Shown here: positions 1-11,280 of the stretch, piece by piece
How the letters are laid out: every line of letters starts with the position of its first letter
Numbering within the stretch: the stretch's first letter is position 1
Assembly (NCBI GenBank): GCA_026929865.2
Contig: CM049395.1
Coordinates: 33,955,501-34,019,500 of the forward strand
Origin: Hyperoplus lanceolatus
Lineage: Eukaryota; Chordata; Actinopteri; Uranoscopiformes; Ammodytidae
Direction of reading: 5' to 3'
DNA length: 64,000 nucleotides
Program-made: the position numbers and the translations under genes
The notes under the pieces: generated by a model
Told to the model about the DNA's origin: nothing
The model's input: the letters and a program-made list of their open reading frames with translations, nothing else
The model's database searches: none

Positions 1-1189
1 AACTGTAGCTATCAAGTTGAATCAATATATTTGTAAAACTGTTCTTAGGATTAACAAACTGTATTAACATAACTTGTGTTAGAATTTAATAAAGATACAC
101 GATAATGTTATTAACAATAAGATATGCAGAATATTATTTTTTATTAATTATATGTAACATATCTATTCTGTAAATAACAGTGCCTCCTAGTTTTGTACAA
201 ATTCCATCTGTTGATATAGATTGAGTAAGTTGCTCATGTTGATTAAGCCAATCAAATCTTACATAAAGTACTAATATCAAAGATCTGTCATAGGCAATGC
301 AGATGGTGCCAGACTGAGCCAAACAGCAGCTACACAACATTAGACCCACTGTCTCTGAACAACAACCCACATGTAGCTTTCCCGCTTAAGTCCTCTCTTC
401 TAACTTAGAAACATAAGCACACATCTTCCACTGCACTTTGGCTGTTTTAAAGAGGGACAAATATAATCATTCCCCAGGGGAAAATGCACTGCTAACACCA
501 TGTGCTGTAGGACACCAAACATTATTCCATACTGCTCACAACAAGCTGTCTGCCCATCCCATTTTTTGATAGGCACATGTGTTGTTGTGTGTGTGATAGT
601 ACCCAGTCACTTATTTACACATCAAACAGACACAGCTTTTAGAATATATTTGGCTCTTTAGCTGGCAGATGTTAACACCTCTAGGAGGGATACAATGTTA
701 TTGATATCAATACAGATACTGATACTAATTATCATTAATGATACTCTGATATTACTCTCCCTATTTGGTGCAAAAAATACAGACATGACATGAGCTGTTT
801 ATTTTATTTTTTTGGATGTTCACAAAAATAATTGACCTTTTTGCTTGACTGATGTTGTCCTTGGGACTATTAGAAACATACATTAGAAATGCTTAAAACT
901 GATGCTTACTTCTTTGACAATTTCGAGAACGTCACATTTTTAGTTTTGCAAGTCTCGTCAGCATCAGAGCCAACAGGCTACACTGAGGGCATAATTGCAG
1001 CAGTCACTTTTTCCCTAAGCATTGAACCATACTGCACTGATTCAGATTTATAGAACACTATATATGCTGTAAGTGTTTTATGAGGTTGCTGGTGCTTTAC
1101 ACGTTACTACCTTTCTGCACATTTTCATTAAATTCACTTAAGTGAGCCTACACTTTTTGAATGTTTTGCCCTGTTTGTCATGTTTTATA
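1..1189. other. AT-rich non-coding DNA, nothing recognised
   Basis: AT-rich sequence with short reading frames only and stops in every frame. I see no TIR pair, no tRNA-like promoter boxes and no exon-like block. Confidence 0.5.
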
Positions 1190-1620
1190 GGAGCAGTGTA
1201 GCTGTAGAGTGCTTGTAAGTATTTAGGGGCCGGCGGAGCAGAGAGAGAGAGCGAGGGGTGTAGAGTGTTATCGGAGCAGAAGAGAGAAGTAGCAGGTTGC
1301 GAGAAGCAAGTAGCAAGTGAATGTGCGGTGAAAGTCATGGTTGTATATAAATAACTACTGCAGCGCCACGAGACCGAGGCGACATCTCTGTGTGCTGTGT
1401 TTTCCAACTGCCGCGAGAGTGAAGGGTTATCTCAAAATAAGTTAATGGTAGATCTCGGCCCTGGCGGACGACAGAAATCCCCCTGTGCATTCAGACTACG
1501 GTCTGGACCAACACAAGGCTGGAGAGCAGAAACTGTGAACAGGCACAGCCAGTTTCTGTCCAGCCGACCTGGAAGACAATGTTGAGAGCTAAGTGTGTTA
1601 GCTGGAAAACTATGAAAAAA
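1190..1620. other. GC- and CpG-richer block, possible old repeat fragment
   Basis: This stretch is clearly richer in G+C and CpG than its flanks. It has a purine-rich run (GAGAGAGAGCGAGG, around 1240) and reading frames on both strands of 62 to 89 codons with no recognisable domain. The change in composition suggests an inserted element or a decayed CpG island, but I cannot find matching ends. Confidence 0.25.
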
Positions 1621-2741
1621 GTGATGAAAATATGCTGAAATATTAAATAAACTTTAAGGAAGTTTAACATTGTCCAAAAGGTTATTTTGTAGTTAAGTCA
1701 ATGACCCCTCAGACAAATATGTCACAAGTGTAAAAACATGTAGCCTAAGATACTTTTTATTAATTTTCTGTTACCTCTCAAATAGTGTTTTGTTGTTGAA
1801 CTCTTCATGCACCTCAAATTTTATATGGCTGTTGATTTGCGGAAGCTTAAGTTTTGATGTTTCACTGCTTTTTCAACCAGCATGCTATTCTAATCCTTTA
1901 CTGCTGTCAGTATATATATATACTGTTAGTGATTGGTTGTCACAGTCACAGACGCCGTTGTACTTGGCAGGCACTTAATTGCACAGTCCCTGGAAACATG
2001 ATGTTTGTGTACTTCCAGTGATGATTCATTGGTATAAGTATTTTGTTTTACAGATGTATAACCTTAATACTCAGATGCTGAGCACCATCCTTTGTCACAC
2101 TGCATATAAAATGCTTCTGATTTTCTGTTGCCAAGCAGCTATTCCCTTTGAAGGTTAAGAACAATGAATCATGCAGCATTTGCTCATGTATGTAGGCTGA
2201 CGTTCAGGGCTTTTTGCTGTGTTCTTTAATGTTAATGTCAGTCACGGCCTTTAGATTGAAGTCAAGGTGTATTCATCTTTTGTGCTTTACATTATGTGAT
2301 TTCATTCTGTTTGAATCTGAAATCTGTGCTGTGAGCCACCAACCACATGCACACACCCATTCACACAGTGAATCGTTTATAGCTGATTACCATTAAGGCT
2401 CATTATTGTAATTATAGGATAAAAATCGGATATTTATGAAATATCAGAAACTAATGAGGAATTCCCTTTACATTTTTCCCAGAATCCTTTGTGACACCAA
2501 TAAATGCCCTTTTTCTTTGTCCGATCCACAGTCCAAATTCCAAGTACTTTTGTTACAGTGATATAAATTAAGAGCAGCACATTCTTAGCTGGAACCAAAG
2601 AATGTTTGGCTTTTCTGCTTAAAATGAGCATTCATCGATTGAATTGAATGTTGATTTAAATCAACACCCACCATCAAGAATTGCAGTTGTGGATTTTCTT
2701 GTAGGATTTAAAAAATAAATAAATATGGTGGATTCAGTGGG
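1621..2741. other. AT-rich non-coding DNA, nothing recognised
   Basis: There is a short TA run near 1912-1923. Short reading frames here have no domain signature, and no repeat ends were found. Confidence 0.45.
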
Positions 2742-3982
2742 TAGGGGAGAACGGGGGAATCTGAGGCATCGGGTAATGTGAGCCACCCTCTGTATCTAGG
2801 CAACGGAAAACATTTGTGGTCATGTGAGATATATGTTTTCAAGCCCCTCTCATTTCCCCTTGGCCCTGAAAGAGAGGACCTCATGGTGCTGTGGTAAGCA
2901 TGTTTTTTTCACCAAAATAGGTATTTTACATGTAAAAGTAAATTGTCTTGCTGTCAACTTAATCAACTGTTCTGCCAAAGCAAATGTATTCACGTAGAAA
3001 ATTTCTATCATACGTGTTGATGAACTACCAACATATAAAAACGATGTGATGATTTTAGCTAAAGATTAGCCTGAAATGCTGAGAGAGTTAGTTTTTTCTC
3101 AAATTGTGGTGGTGGGGGAAAGTGAGCCAAATGTTGAGGCACACGTTAAGTTTAGACTTAAACATATTTTAATGTAATATTACATAACATATGTTTTATT
3201 TTAATGTCATACACATTGTAGAAACACCATCATGCCAAGGAAATACACCAGGAAGACGACCTGGGGCAACCACACGGAAAGAGGACCTTCTCATCTTTCC
3301 CTGTAACCTTCAGGGCTGGAATGTAGAATAGGCCTAGTTGTAGAGTATGACTGATGTTATAATCCAGTTGGGTCTTCTCCTGTGTTCTGAGTCCCAGGCT
3401 GTTCTCGCTGGTTCTGATTTTCCTATGCTTTGACCCCCAGACACTAGCTGGCTCTAAGGGTCCTGTGTTCTGACCCCCAGACTGTGTTCTAATCTAACTG
3501 GTTCTATCTTTAATTTGAATCTTATTAAAACCTTTTGAATTATAATATGTTGCATTTGATTTTGTTCAGAGTTACTTTCAAGTGTTTAGAAAATTTGCTT
3601 TGCTTAATTGACCAAACCCCATCATTATTTTACTAGTCCGACATTAGTTCTGGAATGTGTGGCTAGCTTTCAGGATTCTAACTGTTACAATATGTGTTGT
3701 TATGGTAGTTTCAGAGTGGAAAAAGTAGTGGATCAGTTTAACCCCAGCTGGTTCACTTTACCCCCTTGATTTTTCTGGTCTGTCACAGTTTACCTAAAGT
3801 GAACCACATGACAACGTTCATATTTTCACTGCCCTTTGTCTTGAAAAAATTCTGCTAATGCCCATTTCTAGGAAAAATCCTGAATTAATGGGAAATGTGT
3901 AAATTTGAGTGATAAATCATTTTAGCTCGCTTAGAGGGGAGCAAATGTAAAAAGTGGCTCAGATTACCCCGTTCTCCCCTAT
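2742..3982 (+). mobile_element. Non-autonomous pogo-like DNA transposon
   Basis: The left end reads TAGGGGAGAACGGGG and continues AATCTGAG. The right end is its inverted match (CTCAGATTACCCCGTTCTCC then CCTA), giving TIRs of about 25 bases beginning at a TA. Inside, at 3232, a short frame starts MPRKYTRKT, which resembles the start of the Psq-type DNA-binding domain of pogo/Tigger transposases, and it is preceded by a splice-acceptor-like TTGTAG. The frame stops after 24 codons, so the element is internally deleted. Around 3370-3500 the interior holds a short degenerate internal repeat (variants of TGTTCTGACCCCCAGAC). The pogo assignment rests on the N-terminal motif and TA target, not on a database match. 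Confidence 0.6.
3232..3306 (+). pseudogene. Remnant transposase start (pogo/Psq-like)
   Basis: The ATG at 3232 opens a 24-codon frame beginning MPRKYTRKTTWGNH and ending at TAA 3304-3306. MPRxYxRKT is a common start of pogo-family transposases, where it leads into a Psq helix-turn-helix. Here similarity is lost after about ten residues and no helix-turn-helix or DDE domain follows, so this is a deletion remnant. It sits inside the TIR element spanning 2742-3982, which supports the assignment. Confidence 0.5.
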
Positions 3983-5044
3983 ATTCTTTATTATGTGTTT
4001 GCTTAATGTTAGATATAGACACTATGCAATTAGTGGCAATTCACAGTCCAGTTGCTTATCTTTATTCAAAGGTCCTTCTGACATTGCATGTACTTGAAAT
4101 ATATTACTGCTACAGTATACACTATTTTAAATTCCAATTGTTATGTTATAACTCTGAATGATTCAGCATAGATGTACTATACTCTTGAGTTTTAATGTCA
4201 TCAAAGACCTATTTTACATAATCAATAAATAAATAATACAATTTCAATTATTCAAATCATGACCTAGATCGTTGTAGTCTAATTACTTTCCAGGGAGTGT
4301 TAACAGAAGAATCCTATGACTAACATCGACATAAATAGTTTAAAACCATTCTATATAGGCTCAAGAAAAACACCCTTGAGGCAACAGCAACAGTCAACAG
4401 TAGCCTTTTTTCTAAAGGCATCTTAAAACATATAGATAGAACAGTGAGTTAAGTGACAAAGAGAGGTCATCAATGTTCCATCACTTCAGATTGTATTAAC
4501 ATTGTATGTGATCCTAGAGTTATGACTTGGCAAATACACTGCCTCCACACAACACATCCTTGAATCCTTCTGTAAAATTACTCCAGATAAACTGAAAACC
4601 TTTAAGGCGTTTGATTCACCACAAGTCTTTCACATTATATAATTCCTCTGGGAAGTCATTGCTATGCAATAGTAATCGAAATAAAGTTTAATTATCGAGC
4701 ATTTATGCCATTAAGACTAAGGGAGATGAATGTTAGTTACCATTGTTTATTTATTTCCTTTATTTATCCAGATAGGAGTTGTTAGGCAGACTGTCTTTCT
4801 CAGGAAGAGCAAGTTTCACAATCAAAAAGTTAAACTCTTTCACTCTGGGGAGCTGCCCTTCACAGATTACATGTTCTTCGATTGAACAGCTCTACTGAAG
4901 CAGTTACTTTATTGCTATCTCGAGACTATTGCTACAGAAGTGATCAGGGAATAGCATGAAGAGCATGAAGAGGGGTTTACATGTTCACCTTCCCCATCCA
5001 ACATTTCCTCAGCCTTTCTCTGTCATACACTTATTCTCTAATCA
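3983..5044. other. AT-rich non-coding DNA, possible LINE tail trace
   Basis: This is mostly featureless. Around 4744-4815 the sequence (TTTATTTATCCAGATAGGAG and following) loosely resembles the reverse complement of the LINE 3' tail seen clearly at 18.83 kb. The similarity is too weak to call. Confidence 0.3.
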
Positions 5045-5666
5045 TTAAAGCGGACCTATGATGCTTTTTGACTTTTATGACCTATAAACGTTGTTATGAT
5101 GATTTATAGTCATGCTTAACCATACTAAATTATCAAATAATGACTTACATGCATTTCGACGTATTCCCTGCTGACCGTCTGGGGTGTCTGTGCAGAGCAC
5201 TAGACACTATTCTAGCCAGTCGAGAAGTCACGTGTTCAAAGCGGCTTGACGCTTTGTAACTTTGTGACGTCGCATGTAACTTCGTGAAGTCACCACGTGG
5301 ATGTTTCCATGTATGGTAAGGCTGTCACTTCCCTGTTCGCGTCTGCCTCGCGCCCTTATAGGTCCATGCTCGCGCTTCCCGCCACTGAAAGTGTTCTGGA
5401 AGGAAGGTAACCAATCACAACGGAGTGGGGTTTGCAGGAGGGGGGGGGAGGCGAGCGAAGATTGCCGAAGCACAGGCGGAGAGAGCGGAGATGCCCGAAG
5501 CACACACACTCAAGTGTTGACAGGACGTGCTGGATCGCCAAAATAAGAGAAAGAGCTTCCCGAAAATCTACATAGTTTTTTGTGATGTGATTCGTGTCAG
5601 GTTGCTCTATAGCAGTGTAAAACAAGAAATTAAGACCAGAAAAGTAGTATAATAGGTCCTCTTTAA
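5045..5666 (+). mobile_element. TTAA-type MITE, family A copy 1 (622 bp)
   Basis: Ends are TTAAAGCGGACCTAT and its near-inverse ATAGGTCCTCTTTAA, so TTAA brackets the element as a target duplication would. The same family recurs at 42078-42971, sharing the ends and interior blocks such as ACATGCATTTCGACGTATTC and CCAATCACAACGGAGTGGGG. TTAA duplication is typical of piggyBac (and Kolobok) transposition. No transposase is encoded; the overlapping short frames on both strands at 5.2-5.7 kb are incidental. Confidence 0.75.
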
Positions 5667-8026
5667 ACTGCAACCCAGAAATGTATCAATTCATTACCCG
5701 AATGTCATTATTTCTTACTGTTCAATTGTCCAATGAATGGACCAAAGTGTTCAAGGCATTAATCTCAAACTATTAGAGGGATCAGGGAATGTGGAGGTAG
5801 TGGTTTTGGCATGAAGAGAGGATGGGAATCATAAATACCACAGGTCTTGAGAAAAATGCTTAGATCATAGATCAGCATAAGAAAAACAAAGAGGAAGCTC
5901 AGTGTTTTTTTTTCAATGTATTTATTGTGTCACATTTGTTTGTGCTGTAGTTCTGTTGCTGTCTATTGAGATGGCTCTGATTTGTAATAGCTGTCATCAT
6001 GGCTGTTCTTTCATTAATTATTTCCCCCATATTTTTTTTCAAAATGTCTCCTGATTCATATTTTTTTTTTCTGAGCATTAATCAGCCAAGTCTATCAAGT
6101 AAAGGGTTTAATGCTGCACTATGGCTACCAAATTTGAATTAGCCTATTAATGATTCATGTGTGATTCAGACAAAAAGTCTTAGCTGCTAACAACAAAAGT
6201 CATCTGGAGACTTCAAAGCTTTTGAATGATCAGAGATGTACAATGGCCTTAATTGTAATGTAATGTAATGTAAAAGTGGTAATTAAACAAAGAAAGATGT
6301 GACATGACATTTCTCCCGCCTAAGTGCTGGGCACAATTCTAGAAACACCTGTGCTGAACAATGGATTCCAGTCACATTCCATTGTGCTATTAGTTCAGGG
6401 TTGTTTTGATTTGATTGCTCTCTTCTTAAGAACAGAAATACACCAACACCTGCAGAGAACATGATATAAAACCATGCCAGCCTGGTCTGTTTTCATCAGT
6501 ATGATTGCAAAACATTTCTTTCATTTCCTGTATGTAATACAGTATCTTGTTTCCACAGTTACAAACTACACACAGCTAGAGTGCTGACGGGTAATACAAA
6601 AATGCAGTTTCCCTCGCAGTTTATTGAGTCTTCATCTCTTTACAAAGCTTAGTGGATGTTTAATAAAAATCCATCATAATTCAGACATATAAATTGTATG
6701 CCAGAGATGTAGACAATTTACAACTTTATTTTTTTTAACCGTACACATTCTCATATCACCTTTTCCAAAAGCACAAGAACCTGCAACTGTTTTGAGAACA
6801 CAACTTGATATTGAGAGGCAGGGATTCACATTTCTAAAGTACTCAGGGGATCCATGTCCCCACCCCCCTGCAGGAATTATTACATAGGAGGCTGTTTCAA
6901 GCGAGCAGCATCAGCTATCTGAATAGGGCCTGCTGGGGACAGTTTGGTTTCTGACCTGTTGTGGGTTATTGTTAGTGAATGTTTTGTGGCAGTTGTCGAT
7001 TTTTATATATTTTCACAGTTGAGACTGAAGCAAAATTGGAATTCATTTGGTACAGTACAGCAAACTAAGTGTAAGCCTTTGTGTAGGTTCCATGTCATTG
7101 AGTTATTGAGGTCTGATTAGTGTTGAGAGCAACGATTGGATGAGTGTCTGAGCTGCCAAAATTTACTCCATAGCTGTCACTGGTCTTGAGCATAATTCTA
7201 CATAACAACTTTGATGTGAGTTTTCACTTGATTACTAAGCTCTTCACTCCAATTTACAGAACAGCTGCAGTATCAGTAAAGGTACGTGTTCTATATACAC
7301 TAAGTTGGTATATGACACAAGTCAGAAAAAAGCTGTCTGACTGAGATGAACTGTCAATATTCTAGGAGTAACAAAGCAAACTCTGGTTTAATAGCAGAAA
7401 TTGATCCCCAGACATATCACACAAAGCTGCCAAACCGGGGCTGTTTTTCATTTCCTGCCTTTGTATTAACCCCTCCTTTTTCTCTTTGTGTTCTCTTCTG
7501 GGTATACTGTACATCACAGCCACACCATTTTTCAAGGAACATAATATTTGCTCCTTTTGGTGAAGGCTACATAAATCTGAATCCTTTATCAGCGGCCAGC
7601 ACACCTCCTCAAAGACGCCAGGGTGGATTCCGTTATTTTTATCTAATCATTTCCTGAGCATATTCTGGTGTCAGGATCCATCCTGGCTGACAAGTGCTTG
7701 TTCCATTCGAGTCCCCTATCACCCTGTGTTTCCAGTGTTGTGCTATGACACCTGACTGATAAGTGTGTTGTTAAGTGTGTACCTCGGAGGGGAGGATTTC
7801 AGCTGTGACACGCGACATTAAGCACGGAGAAGATGTTCAGTATTGCCAATAGCAGTAGTTTATCTCATAAATATTTTTACAGTGTTTCACTTAGTATTTT
7901 GATTGAGGACTTCATGCATGCGGACCTCAGCATTTTATGTCACTTTTGAGACCCCTGCTTAATCGATCCGAAAGAAAAATAGTGTCTTAAAGAAAAGTGG
8001 AATGTCACTGATATTATTAATCCTTA
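5667..8026. other. Single-copy non-coding DNA, includes possibly constrained blocks
   Basis: No transposon ends were found. A pentanucleotide run (TGTAA, about four units) lies near 6256-6272. Blocks around 5990-6190 and 6300-6480 have several TAAT cores and balanced composition that remind me of vertebrate conserved non-coding elements, but this is an impression only. Frames near 7346-7657 lack any domain. Confidence 0.35.
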
Positions 8027-8601
8027 AGGTACGAACACACTGCACACCGCCGCGCGGCGAGTTTACATACAAAGTCAATGTATTTCGCGCTGCGCCGCTT
8101 GAATGGCCGGTCGGCGGCGAGCGATTCATGCCGCGTGGCCGCCGCAGAAGTTGAAAATATTGAACTTTTTGCCGCTGGCCGCGCTGCGATAGCCAATCAG
8201 CGTTGAGCTCTTCCCGACGTCACTCACTTCGTGACGATGGACAGAGGAAATTAAGATGGATGAAAACATAATAGTCACAGTTTGGTCCCATAAGTTCTGT
8301 GAATAGCCTATGTGTCTGTTGCCTGCTGTGTACAGCTATCAGTTTTGCTTTATGAACCAAGTTAGCACCGGTAAGCTTGGGTAAAGCACCGTCAGCACTG
8401 CAGACTGGTGCTCTCAGCACCATCAGCACAGCAGACTGGTCCCCTCAGCACCGGTTAGCACAAGCGCCAGCATATCCCCAGAGTAGAGAAGGCTACTCTG
8501 TTCGGGCGGTGGACACAAATGAGCCAATATGATCACGCGGCGCAGAACTTGCGATTCGTGCGGCCAACCGCCGTACCGCGGAGTGCAGTGTGTTCGTACC
8601 T
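8027..8601. mobile_element. PIF/Harbinger-type MITE (575 bp)
   Basis: TIRs are AGGTACGAACACACTGCAC at the left and its exact 19-base inverse at the right. Both sides are flanked by TTA (8024-8026 and 8602-8604), a 3-base target duplication as made by PIF/Harbinger transposases. The subterminal regions are very GC-rich (GCCGCGCGGCG and similar), unlike the surrounding DNA. No transposase is encoded. Confidence 0.72.
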
Positions 8602-8604
8602 TTA

Positions 8605-9075
8605 GGCTTTGGCGAAATTTGCATGGAATAGTAGCGTGATTCAATTTAGAGCGAAATGTTAAGCCTTTCTTCACTATTTATTGTATTCTGCATTTGTGGT
8701 ATTTAATTTGCAAATACCTTTTATATATGTCATTTTTTGCCCAGTTTTAAACAGCAAACTATTGTGTGTCTGGCATTACAAAAAGTAAAATTTGAAACAT
8801 CGTATAGAATACCTAGTCATAATACTTGACCCTGAAACAATGCTCTCTGGATGGTTTTTCCAGAATTGAAGGGTTACTTTCACTTGCCAATCAATTTTCA
8901 GTGTCAGGTTTACTATATGTCAACAAATGTAAACCTACTCATGCAGTTCACACTCTTGCCGATCAATCTGTCATCCCTGATTTTCCTGATGTTATTTATT
9001 TATTTTTCTGCCCAAGACAACTGCAAATTGTCAGAGAGCAACGAGGAAGCCCAGGTTGCAAAATAGGGCTTTCGT

Positions 9076-9079
<4 letters not shown>
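8605..9079. other. AT-rich non-coding DNA
   Basis: No repeat ends or coding signal were seen. Frames running into the TG repeat are products of the microsatellite. Confidence 0.4.
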
Positions 9080-9139
<60 letters not shown>

Positions 9140-9181
9140 CGTGTGCGTGTGTGTGTGTGTGTGCGTGTGTGTGTGTATGTG
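9080..9181. repeat. (TG)n microsatellite
   Basis: About 50 TG units, with a few TGCG and TATG interruptions towards the right. Reading frames with runs of Val-Cys or Thr-His here are artefacts of the repeat. Confidence 0.97.
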
Positions 9182-9828
9182 CATTGAACCTCACCACTGG
9201 GCAGTGAGAGGGTGTTATGTTGCTGAAGTCCACCACTTCCATTTGCCTGTCTGTCAGATGTCTTGCTTGGCTGAGTTCCACACAGTGATGGTGTTGACAA
9301 AATGACAGGAGGGGGGCATACGCCAGTGAATGTCAATTTAGCTGTGGATTCTTCCCCAGGAGTGTTGAAGCTCCCACAGACCACAACAGAAAAGGAAGAG
9401 ATCTGTAGATTACAAAGGGCAAACCCCACAGTATTGGATATTTACATAAAACATACAGCATAACAATATACAGTAAACTGTACACTCTGCACTCTTATAC
9501 AAATTGGTGAAATTACATGCAAGCAGCTTCTATTAGCTAGCATGTAGAATAAATCACTATAAAAGAAAACATTTTTTGTCACTATGACAAGGTGGTGATT
9601 TTGTGCGTCTAAGCACTAAGTCATTGTCTGTCATTCTCACAGATCCTGTGTTCTCAGAGCTTTTCCTCTGCTTGCTTACGGCTGTGACTAAACTGGTAGG
9701 ATTAGAGATGCATTCTAATGTGTCTCTAATCTTATAATCTGTCTAATAGTGGCACAGTTGCCCTGGAGCCTTTTTAATGTATAAACACAGACAGACTTGG
9801 GGACCGTGGAGGTTATTGGGGACACAGA
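9182..9828. other. Non-coding DNA, nothing recognised
   Basis: No TIR pair, SINE boxes or exon-like block was found between the microsatellite and the inverted MITE pair. Confidence 0.4.
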
Positions 9829-10320
9829 GACCCTGTTTCCACCTGGCATTAATATGTGGTTCTGAGGAATCCGATCGTTATATGTAAATGTAATATGCTT
9901 GTTCACACCTGGCCTTAACAATGCGTCTTCTATGCGCGTTTGCGATCCGGATTCGAATTCCCCGCGCTGTATGGAAATCAGCTCGTACATCATTTCCGCT
10001 CATACACTCCATCTTCAATGTTTTCTGTTTTCTGTTGTCTGTTTACCTGCAACGGTGCGCTTTTATGACGTGAATTGTCGCGTGAATGAGTACGCGTTTC
10101 CGCCCAGTCACTCGCTGCAGTTGAGTGGGCGGGGCCTAATGTGTATGAGATGCGCATACGCCTTTCCACTGTTAATGGGTATGTGGATAAGTGGTCTCAA
10201 ACCACCTCCGAATGTGGATAATTTCAATGCGCATTGAATGCGCATTGAGCGTGTTTCCACCTGTAGTTAGCGCGATCGGATCCTAAAAACCACATATTAA
10301 TGCCAGGTGGAAACAGGGTC
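9829..10320 (+). mobile_element. MITE family B, left arm of inverted pair (492 bp)
   Basis: The ends are GACCCTGTTTCCACCTGGCA (continuing TTAATATGTGGTT) and its inverse, with TIRs identical for about 33 bases. The interior is nearly identical to 10391-10885 on the other strand. This copy's outer flanks do not give a clear target duplication (AGA on the left, TTA on the right). A 112-codon frame at 9899-10237 reads the same peptide as a frame on the opposite strand of the partner; I attribute it to shared DNA, not to selection for protein. Confidence 0.75.
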
Positions 10321-10390
10321 TTAGTACACATCTGAATCTCCAATCTGAACATCAGAATTCACAAAGAATTCCTGTTTTTAACTGCATTAA

Positions 10391-10885
10391 GACCCTGTTT
10401 CCACCTGGCATTAATATGTGGTTTTTAGGATCCGATCGCGCTAACTACAGGTGGAAACACGCTCAATGCGCATTCAATGCGCATTGAAATTATCCAGATT
10501 CGGAGGTGATTTGAGACCACTTATCCACATACCCATTAACAGTGGAAACGCGTATGCGCATCTCATACACATTAGGCCCCGCCCACTCAACTGCGGCGAG
10601 TGACTGGGCGGAAACGCGTACTCATTCACGCGACAATTCACGTGACAATTCACGTCATAAAAGCGCACCGTTGCAGGTAAACAGACAACAGAAAACAGAA
10701 AACATTGAAGATGGAGTGTAATGATGTACGAGCTGATTTCCATACAGCGCGGGGAATTCGAATCCGGATCGCAAACGCGCATAGAAGACGCATTGTTAAG
10801 GCCAGGTGTGAACAAGCATATTACATTTACATATAACGATCGGATTCCTCAGAACCACATATTAATGCCAGGTGGAAACAGGGTC
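10391..10885 (-). mobile_element. MITE family B, right arm of inverted pair (495 bp)
   Basis: This is the reverse complement of the 9829-10320 copy apart from scattered substitutions and small indels, including a short tandem duplication near 10632-10650 (repeat of ACAATTCACGT). TAA flanks both ends, fitting a 3-base PIF/Harbinger-type target duplication. The superfamily is inferred from that alone. A 70-base spacer separates it from the left arm. Confidence 0.75.
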
Positions 10886-11280
10886 TAAGTGTCTGCAATT
10901 GCATTCACAAAGCTCATCCCAGATGCTAAATAAGTTATACTAAACAACCTCCCTGGCATGTTTAGCAAATTAGCATTTAATGGCAGGTGTTAGGACTACC
11001 ACTGATTTAATGAGCTTTATGAAAGCTCCTGAAGGTTGAATACAGAGTTTTGGGATTACCTACTTCCAGGTTAATGTTAAAGGCAGGCAAATGGAATATC
11101 TCTGCTCCAAGTCCATCACAATGTAACCAAGTCTGTATCTGTATCTCCCTCCAAGAGTATTAAAACACATCAAACCACAACTTTTACATGTGCAGGTTAA
11201 ACAGCTTTTATTGTAGGGATGTGCCACAAACATTAGATTATTTTGGATAATTTTGGTGTCATTGTAAAATGGTTGTTCTT
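10886..11280. other. Non-coding DNA, nothing recognised
   Basis: Single-copy-looking sequence between two mobile elements. Confidence 0.4.

Larger units (their letters stand above)
9829..10885. repeat. 1.06-kb inverted repeat with 70-base loop
   Basis: Two copies of one MITE lie head to head, giving arms of 492 and 495 bases around a 70-base spacer (10321-10390). A transcript crossing it could fold into a very long hairpin; as DNA it could form a cruciform. Confidence 0.85.

Noticed and set aside
8826..9429. Reading frames of 60-159 codons with Val-Cys or Thr-His runs
   Set aside because: They read through the (TG)n microsatellite; the same applies to frames over the CA and TA repeats at 22.3-23.1, 27.0-28.6 and 31.9-32.2 kb.
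9899..10815. The same peptide (MFTPGLNNASSMRVCDPDSN and onward) encoded on opposite strands at two places, suggesting a duplicated gene
   Set aside because: Both frames lie in the two arms of an inverted MITE pair and contain no domain; identity reflects duplicated DNA.
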